Below, piece by piece: positions 5,256 to 9,250 of a stretch of DNA of 9,250 nucleotides (its first letter is position 1; each line of letters begins with the position of its first letter). Location of the stretch: positions 1 through 9,250 of the forward strand of contig JAIRSQ010000150.1 in the NCBI GenBank assembly GCA_031255395.1, given 5' to 3'. This DNA is from Spirochaetaceae bacterium (lineage in GTDB: Bacteria > Spirochaetota > Spirochaetia > Treponematales > Breznakiellaceae). The notes beneath the pieces are model-generated. The model ran no database searches. It had not been told where the DNA came from and was given only the letters and a program-made list of their open reading frames with translations. The position numbers and the translations under genes are program-made.

Positions 5256-6521
5256 TTGTCTTTCCCCGTCTTATGCGCCGACATTGGCACCACATCACTA
5301 AAAGCGGCGCTAATCGACATAGCGGACGCGCCCTCAGGCGGAAGGCTACTTGCCTTCGCGCGGGAGCGTTACAACGCTGCCGGAGCCGCCGCCGCCGAAG
5401 CGTCAGCTTGGGAGGCGGCATTTTACCGCGCGGCACGGTCTTTGCGCGAAACATTGCCCGACGCCGGAGCCGTGGCGGTTTGTGTCTCGGGCAACGGCCC
5501 GACGCTCGTGCCGCTGCCCGGCGGCAACGGCACGAGCGGAGCTTCCCCGTTCCCGCCGCTCCACTGGTTTTCGCCGCGCGTCGAGCCGACGCCGGAGGGG
5601 GCAGCGAGCTTCTTCCTGCCGCTTGCGGCCTTCTTCCGCCGTAGCGAGCCGGAAACGTACGAAAAAACTAGTCTGTTCCTTTCCAGCCACGAATGGCTTT
5701 CAGTGCGGCTGGGAGCGGAGCCGGTAACGGTTTTGCCTACGCCGTATTACCGTCCGTACTACTATGACGACAGGCAGTGCGCTGCGTTTTCGCTGGACAG
5801 CCGAAAATTTCCGCCGTTCGTGCCGATTGGGACGGTAACCGGCCGCGTTTCCCGCGAGGCGGCGAAGAGGAGCGGCTTTGCGGCGGGCCTGCCGATAGTC
5901 TCAGGCGGGCCGGACTTCATCATGGCGCTGCTTGGCTCCGGAGCCATAGAACCCGGCCTGGTCTGCGACCGCGCCGGCAGCTCCGAGGGGATAAACGTCT
6001 GCGCCGCCGAGCCGCCCTCTATCGCCACGGCCGACGCCTTTTCGTTGCGGGTTCTGCCCCACGCGATAGAAGGCCTGTGGAACGTAAGCGTCATGCTGCC
6101 CGAATCGGGCAGCATATTGGACCGCTACCGGCTGGAAACGGGACAGCAGAACGTCCCCTACGAGGAGATGCTGCGGCGCATGACAAGCGGAGTGTCCGCC
6201 GGTGAAACCGCCGGCCTGCATCCCGTTCTGCGGAAGATAGCGGACGGGGAACGGCGGGCGCTCGAAACCCTTCGCAAGGCAGGATATCCCGTGCGCGAGA
6301 TGCGGCATTCGGGCGGGCAGGCCAAGAGTCCGCTATGGAACAGGTTGAAAGCGCTGATTTGCGACTGCGCGCTACTGGTGCCGGAGATTGCCGACACCGA
6401 GCTTGCCGGAGACGCTGCCGCCGTCATGCTGGCTCTTGGCACGGCCCCGAACATCGTCAGTGCCTGTAAAAAAATTGTCGCTTTTAATCCGCCACCCAGC
6501 AAAGAGTTTCCTTGGCGATAG
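5256..6521 (+). CDS. FGGY-family carbohydrate kinase
   Basis: FGGY kinases phosphorylate sugars such as xylulose, ribulose, glycerol or gluconate with ATP. Motifs seen: the N-terminal phosphate loop ADIGTTSLKA (8-17); VSGNGPTLVPL (78-88); GGPDF (217-221), with Asp220 as likely catalytic base; DRAGSSEGINV (238-248) for ATP; and the C-terminal signature HSGGQAKSPLWNRL (351-364), followed by PEIADTELAGDAAAVMLALG. At 421 residues it is short for the family (usually 480-520), with reductions in the middle. The overall look is xylulokinase-like but the substrate cannot be read from sequence. The start is TTG 5256: prs ends in the same frame at TAA 5250-5252 and only GTC lies between, so no other start precedes the phosphate loop. 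No good Shine-Dalgarno is present, suggesting translational coupling to prs. Supplying pentose phosphate for PRPP is an attractive inference only. Confidence 0.85.
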   Translation: MSFPVLCADIGTTSLKAALIDIADAPSGGRLLAFARERYNAAGAAAAEASAWEAAFYRAARSLRETLPDAGAVAVCVSGNGPTLVPLPGGNGTSGASPFPPLHWFSPRVEPTPEGAASFFLPLAAFFRRSEPETYEKTSLFLSSHEWLSVRLGAEPVTVLPTPYYRPYYYDDRQCAAFSLDSRKFPPFVPIGTVTGRVSREAAKRSGFAAGLPIVSGGPDFIMALLGSGAIEPGLVCDRAGSSEGINVCAAEPPSIATADAFSLRVLPHAIEGLWNVSVMLPESGSILDRYRLETGQQNVPYEEMLRRMTSGVSAGETAGLHPVLRKIADGERRALETLRKAGYPVREMRHSGGQAKSPLWNRLKALICDCALLVPEIADTELAGDAAAVMLALGTAPNIVSACKKIVAFNPPPSKEFPWR

Positions 6522-6528
6522 CGCTATA

Positions 6529-6557
6529 TTGGCAATTTTGCCATCAAATTATATACT
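6529..6557 (+). promoter_or_regulatory. Predicted pgsA promoter, leaderless
   Basis: TTGGCA (6529-6534) and TATACT (6552-6557), each 5/6 to consensus, have the ideal 17-base spacing. The expected +1 at 6564 is the A of the pgsA ATG. No Shine-Dalgarno is present. This is a second, independent case of the geometry seen at prs. Confidence 0.65.
6530..6543. promoter_or_regulatory. Inverted repeat over the pgsA -35 box (candidate operator)
   Basis: TGGCAA-tt-TTGCCA is a perfect 6-bp inverted repeat with a 2-base centre, overlapping the -35 box almost fully. A dimeric regulator bound here would compete with RNA polymerase. A further palindrome, ATAGCGCTAT (6518-6527), covers the stop codon of the kinase just upstream. 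No regulator is identified. Confidence 0.4.
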
Positions 6558-6563
6558 TTCCGC

Positions 6564-7148
6564 ATGAGACTGGCTGACAAATTGAGCTTAACGCGCGGGC
6601 TGTTAGCTCCCGTGTTTTTTGTCGTTTACTTTATCCCCGTCTGGACCGGACTGTTCGCGGCCGCTTCAGTGTTCGTTATGATCCCGCTCCTTGTTTTCGC
6701 GGAGCTTACAGATTATTTTGACGGATATTTTGCCCGCAAACGCGGCGAAACAAGCGATTTCGGCAAGCTGTTCGATCCGTTCTGCGACGTTATTCTTAAC
6801 ATGACGGTTCTGTTCTGCGCCGCGGCAAGCGGCTATATGCCGTATTTTTTTCTGCTGCTCATCATATACCGCGAGTTTATAGTCAGCTTTGTAAGACTGA
6901 TCGCGGCGAAAAAAGGCGTCGCCATCGGGGCGCGCCGCGGCGGCAAAATAAAAACGGTCGTCTACATCGTTACCTGCTTCTACGCGCTGACGCTGGAAAG
7001 CTGCAAGCGGCTGGGTTTCGGCCTGCCGTCCGGCACCGAAAAAGCCGTGATTCCGCTTGCCGCCGTATGCGCAGCGCTTGCCTATGTTTCGCTGGCGGAC
7101 TATTTGATAAGTTTCAAGGAATCCGTGTTTCCGTCAAAAACCAGTTAA
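6564..7148 (+). CDS. pgsA: CDP-alcohol phosphatidyltransferase, probably phosphatidylglycerophosphate synthase
   Basis: The product is a 194-residue membrane protein. It has the complete catalytic signature of the CDP-alcohol phosphatidyltransferase family: D50, D53-G54, A57-R58, eight residues, G67, D71 and D75 (metal, CDP and nucleophile roles in the family). Downstream RE (103-104), Arg111 and GKIKT (127-131) resemble PgsA, which makes phosphatidylglycerophosphate from CDP-diacylglycerol and glycerol 3-phosphate, the entry to phosphatidylglycerol and cardiolipin. Hydrophobic segments occur at about 13-47, 76-101, 131-145 and 161-183, giving around five or six helices. The length fits the family (about 180-200). 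Phosphatidylserine or inositol-phosphate synthases are alternatives within the superfamily but the PgsA-like region after the signature favours PgsA. The ATG at 6564 coincides with the predicted transcription start. It is separated from the kinase by 42 bases holding its own promoter. Confidence 0.85.
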   Translation: MRLADKLSLTRGLLAPVFFVVYFIPVWTGLFAAASVFVMIPLLVFAELTDYFDGYFARKRGETSDFGKLFDPFCDVILNMTVLFCAAASGYMPYFFLLLIIYREFIVSFVRLIAAKKGVAIGARRGGKIKTVVYIVTCFYALTLESCKRLGFGLPSGTEKAVIPLAAVCAALAYVSLADYLISFKESVFPSKTS

Positions 7149-7167
7149 ACCGGCTGCTAGCCGATTT
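7147..7167 (+). terminator. Weak candidate terminator after pgsA
   Basis: CGGCT (7151-7155), loop gct, AGCCG (7159-7163) form a 5-bp stem, flanked by AAA and TTT that can pair around a mismatch. It begins in the pgsA stop codon. The T-tail is only three bases, so termination would be weak. The remaining spacer to 7252 shows no other clear element apart from an AT-rich stretch (TAATAT, 7224-7229) that might be a -10 box without a good -35. Confidence 0.28.
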
Positions 7168-7252
7168 AAGGCCGTGCCAGTGCCCAAAAATGCCTAGACT
7201 AACAGCGCAATTATCAATACGCTTAATATAAAGCAACTAAAAGAGGATCATT

Positions 7253-7552
7253 ATGCCCACTTATGAGTATGAATGTAAAAAATGCGCCAATATTTTTGAA
7301 CGCTTTCAAAGTATTAGCGACGAACCTGTAAAGAACTGTCCGAAATGCGGCGGAGAGGTGCGTCGTCTGATAAACGGCGGAGCGGGAATCATTTACAAAG
7401 GCTCCGGTTTTTATTCGACAGACAAGTCCGCGCCGTCTGCCGGAAAAAAACCGGACAGCGGCAAAGAGGCCGGAAGTAAAGAGGCCTCGCCGTGCGCCTC
7501 CTGCCCGCATTCCGGCGGCGATTCGCCATGCGCCGAAAAGGCCGCCGGTTAG
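7253..7552 (+). CDS. FmdB-type zinc ribbon protein
   Basis: This 99-residue protein starts MPTYEYECKKC, the typical opening of the FmdB / putative regulatory protein family. A single zinc ribbon is formed by Cys8-Cys11 and Cys29-Cys32 (KNCPKCGG), followed by the family's RRLINGGAGIIYKGSGFY segment. The tail (60-99) is low-complexity Lys/Gly/Ser/Pro with three more Cys (81, 84, 93), as often seen in this family. The molecular function is not established; it is named after a gene near formamidase. The start is supported by AGAGGA (7242-7247) five bases before the ATG, a normal Shine-Dalgarno unlike prs and pgsA. It is first in a tight cluster with the double-zinc-ribbon gene (16-base gap) and rimO. 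Confidence 0.88.
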   Translation: MPTYEYECKKCANIFERFQSISDEPVKNCPKCGGEVRRLINGGAGIIYKGSGFYSTDKSAPSAGKKPDSGKEAGSKEASPCASCPHSGGDSPCAEKAAG

Positions 7553-7568
7553 CGTCCTGTAAAACGGA

Positions 7569-7889
7569 TTGAAGAAAAAGCGGCGCAAGCCGCGTTTCTT
7601 TTGCGACGGATGCGGCGCGGAAGTTTCCGCCGCCGCGAAAAGTTGCCCGAGTTGTGGCAAGTTTTTCGCGGCTATGCGCTGTCCGCGTTGCGGTTTCTGC
7701 GGGGAACACGAAGAATTCAGCGACGGGTGCCCTGCTTGCGGGTACGCCGCGCCGTCCCGTCCACTACCCAAGTCTGCGGACGAGACGGCGCGGGATAACG
7801 CGGACAACGGGCGGCAGTGGCTTTATGCCGTCGGCGTGGCTGCACTCGTCCTGCTTTTAGCTGTCCTGCTTGCTCACATCCTGCGCTAA
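7569..7889 (+). CDS. Small double-zinc-ribbon protein with C-terminal membrane anchor
   Basis: The product has 106 residues starting at TTG 7569. An in-frame TAA at 7560-7562 excludes earlier starts, and the first ATG (residue 36) would lose the first ribbon. The start MKKKRRKPR is strongly basic. Four CxxC knuckles follow: Cys12/15, Cys26/29, Cys38/41 and Cys54/57, plus an extra Cys44, arranged as two rubredoxin-like ribbons (FCDGCG, CPSCG, CPRCG, CPACG). After a polar linker (60-83), a hydrophobic helix runs from about 84 to 104 (WLYAVGV to LLAHIL) and ends the protein, so it is probably tail-anchored with the ribbons in the cytoplasm. The exact family is not recognised beyond generic double zinc ribbon. 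The GC-skewed codon use matches the neighbours. It lies 16 bases after the FmdB gene and 12 before rimO, so cotranscription is likely and a shared role is inference. Confidence 0.8.
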   Translation: MKKKRRKPRFFCDGCGAEVSAAAKSCPSCGKFFAAMRCPRCGFCGEHEEFSDGCPACGYAAPSRPLPKSADETARDNADNGRQWLYAVGVAALVLLLAVLLAHILR

Positions 7890-7901
7890 GGGCGGCTGAA
7901 A

Positions 7902-9227
7902 ATGAAATACTATGTCGAATCGCTGGGTTGCGTAAAGAATCAGGTCGATGCGGAAACGATGATTGCCAGTCTTGACGGGGCGGGAGCGGAATTTGCCGAA
8001 AACCCGGACGACGCGGATTTGGTCATCGTGAATAGCTGCGGCTTTATCGAAGACGCTAAAAAAGAATCGATTAACGCCGTAATAAATTTTAGAAACGCAT
8101 ATCCAGATAAAAAAATCATCATGTCGGGCTGTCTGGCTCAGCGGTATCAAACGGAACTGCGGCGGATATTGGGCGAGGCTGACGCCGTGTTCGGCAACGA
8201 GGACCCCGGCGGTATCGTGTCGCTGGCATTCGGTTTGACAGGAGCGTCCCCGCCGTCAAAAGCCGCCCCGCCGTCTGCGGCGACAGAACGGCTAAAACTC
8301 CTTTCGCCGCCCGGCTCGGCTTATGTCAAAATCGCTGAAGGCTGCGACAACCGTTGTTCTTTCTGCGCAATCCCGCTGATACGCGGCAGCCTTCGCAGCA
8401 GGAGCATAGACGATATTGTAAACGAATGCGCGACGCTTTACGGACGCGGCGTGCGGGAACTCTGCCTTGTGGCTCAGGATTTGGCCTCTTACGGAGCGGA
8501 TTTGGATGGCGGCGGGGCGGGACGTTCTGGAAAACTGCCGGAACTGCTAAAAGCGCTCTCTGCCCTGCAAGGCGATTTTTGGGTACGCCTGCTGTACCTG
8601 CACCCCGACCATTTTCCGTTCGGCATTCTCGAAACTATGGCGGCGGACAGACGCTTCCTGCCATACTTCGACATACCGTTCCAGCACGCCTCGCGGAAGA
8701 TACTGCGCGCGATGAATCGGCGCGGAGACGCGGAAACGTACCTTGCGCTAACAGAACGCATCCGCGCCGCGTTGCCGGACAGCGTTATCCGCTCAACCTT
8801 TTTGACAGGCTTTCCCGGAGAAACGGACGGGGATTTCAAAATTTTGCTCGATTTCCAGCGCGCCGCTCGCCTTGACTGGCTTGGGGTTTTCATTTTTTCC
8901 CGCGAGGAGGGCGTTCCCGCGTACTCGCTTAGGGGCCGCCCTTCAAGAAAAACTAGCCGGGAGCGAAAGCGCGTTCTCGAGGCGCGGCAGACGCCCATTA
9001 CCTGCGCCAGAATGGACAGATTTATCGGGCAGAGCTTAACGGCCCTTGTCGAGGGGCCTGTTGCCGGTGAAAACGGCTTATACCTCGCCCGTCTCTTCTG
9101 CCACGCCCCCGAAATTGACGGCGCGGCCGTCATAGAAAGCTCCGCAAATCTGCCGGCGGGCAGTTTTGTCCGATGCAAGGTAACGGGACGTTCCGGCTTC
9201 GACCTGCTCCTACAACCAGCCGGATAA
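7902..9227 (+). CDS. rimO: Ribosomal protein S12 methylthiotransferase
   Basis: RimO is a radical SAM enzyme with two [4Fe-4S] clusters. It methylthiolates a conserved Asp of ribosomal protein S12. The N-terminal UPF0004 domain has Cys10 (SLGCVKNQVD), Cys46 (NSCGFI) and Cys77 (SGCLAQR). The radical SAM cluster is Cys148-Cys152-Cys155 in AEGCDNRCSFCAIPLIRG, followed by LRSR; this run and SLGCVKNQVD favour RimO over the tRNA enzyme MiaB. LVAQDLASYG (189-198) stands where RimO has QDTTRYG or similar. FDIPFQHAS (257-265) and TFLTGFPGET (299-308) are further family blocks. A C-terminal TRAM domain covers about 372-439. Length 441 is normal. The linker 113-138 is Pro/Ala-rich. ATG 7902 has a modest AAGGG upstream (7888-7892). 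It is last in the cluster, and its stop codon lies inside a repeat-like sequence. Confidence 0.93.
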   Translation: MKYYVESLGCVKNQVDAETMIASLDGAGAEFAENPDDADLVIVNSCGFIEDAKKESINAVINFRNAYPDKKIIMSGCLAQRYQTELRRILGEADAVFGNEDPGGIVSLAFGLTGASPPSKAAPPSAATERLKLLSPPGSAYVKIAEGCDNRCSFCAIPLIRGSLRSRSIDDIVNECATLYGRGVRELCLVAQDLASYGADLDGGGAGRSGKLPELLKALSALQGDFWVRLLYLHPDHFPFGILETMAADRRFLPYFDIPFQHASRKILRAMNRRGDAETYLALTERIRAALPDSVIRSTFLTGFPGETDGDFKILLDFQRAARLDWLGVFIFSREEGVPAYSLRGRPSRKTSRERKRVLEARQTPITCARMDRFIGQSLTALVEGPVAGENGLYLARLFCHAPEIDGAAVIESSANLPAGSFVRCKVTGRSGFDLLLQPAG

Positions 9228-9250
9228 TGAGCAATGAGGGATGCGGGCGG
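9226..9250 (-). repeat. Inverted partial copy of the pre-guaA repeat, cut by window end
   Basis: AATGAGCAATGA (9226-9237) is the exact reverse complement of 1571-1582. The following GGGATGCGGGCGG parallels the reverse complement of the left flank (GGAATGCAGGGCG), with the left copy holding two extra heptamers. The element starts within the rimO stop codon and runs off the window. Confidence 0.5.

Noticed and set aside
5273..5727. Alternative plus-strand frames of 123 and 125 codons inside the kinase gene
   Set aside because: They are Arg-rich off-frame translations of a GC-rich gene with clear kinase motifs in the main frame.
7223..7807. 194-codon minus-strand frame opposite the zinc ribbon genes
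   Set aside because: The opposite strand encodes conserved CxxC ribbons with proper starts; the antisense product shows no domain.
1..9250. CRISPR array, defence island, prophage or insertion sequence
   Set aside because: No regularly spaced repeats, transposase, integrase or nuclease genes are visible; the genes are housekeeping or small regulatory types.

Overview
The window reads as chromosomal DNA of a spirochaete, most likely a Treponema of the termite-gut type. That is an inference from the protein style (an unusually long PRPP synthetase, Sec-exported Skp, a PilZ protein with an atypical N-terminal domain) and from moderately GC-rich, tightly packed genes; no rRNA or other decisive marker is present. 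There is no phage, plasmid, transposase, CRISPR array, tRNA or rRNA that I can support.

Layout. Positions 3-314 hold the 3' end of a HemW/HemN-type radical SAM gene. A 242-bp gap with a strong stem-loop leads to a PilZ-domain (c-di-GMP receptor type) gene at 557-1321. A 323-bp gap at 1322-1644 carries stem-loops, a heptanucleotide tandem repeat and a promoter. guaA (GMP synthase) follows at 1645-3243. It converges on a minus-strand skp/ompH-type periplasmic chaperone gene at 3332-3859. The divergent skp/prs spacer contains a perfect 15-bp inverted repeat and the prs promoter. prs (PRPP synthetase, 4011-5252) and an FGGY carbohydrate kinase (5256-6521) are back to back in the same frame and surely cotranscribed. 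pgsA (phosphatidylglycerophosphate synthase, 6564-7148) has its own promoter. A final tight cluster holds an FmdB-type zinc ribbon protein (7253-7552), a small double-zinc-ribbon membrane protein starting at TTG (7569-7889) and rimO (7902-9227). The window ends in a sequence related, in inverted orientation, to the repeat upstream of guaA.

How the genes fit together. prs makes PRPP from ribose 5-phosphate, the FGGY kinase probably feeds phosphorylated sugar (possibly a pentulose), and guaA completes GMP synthesis, so the central part leans towards nucleotide supply. pgsA and skp serve the envelope. The last cluster combines two Cys-rich zinc ribbons with the ribosomal-protein S12 methylthiotransferase RimO.

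What stands out is regulatory and architectural rather than a new enzyme system. (1) prs and pgsA have near-consensus sigma-70 type promoters whose -10 boxes place +1 on or within one base of the ATG, with no Shine-Dalgarno, predicting leaderless mRNAs; guaA is nearly so. (2) Each of those three promoters touches or adjoins a perfect inverted repeat. (3) Codon choice changes sharply between the left genes (Ala mostly GCC) and guaA onwards (Ala mostly GCG), and the change falls near the heptamer repeat. (4) The PRPP synthetase carries an N-terminal insertion of roughly 60-70 residues. I see no convincing undescribed defence or mobile system here.
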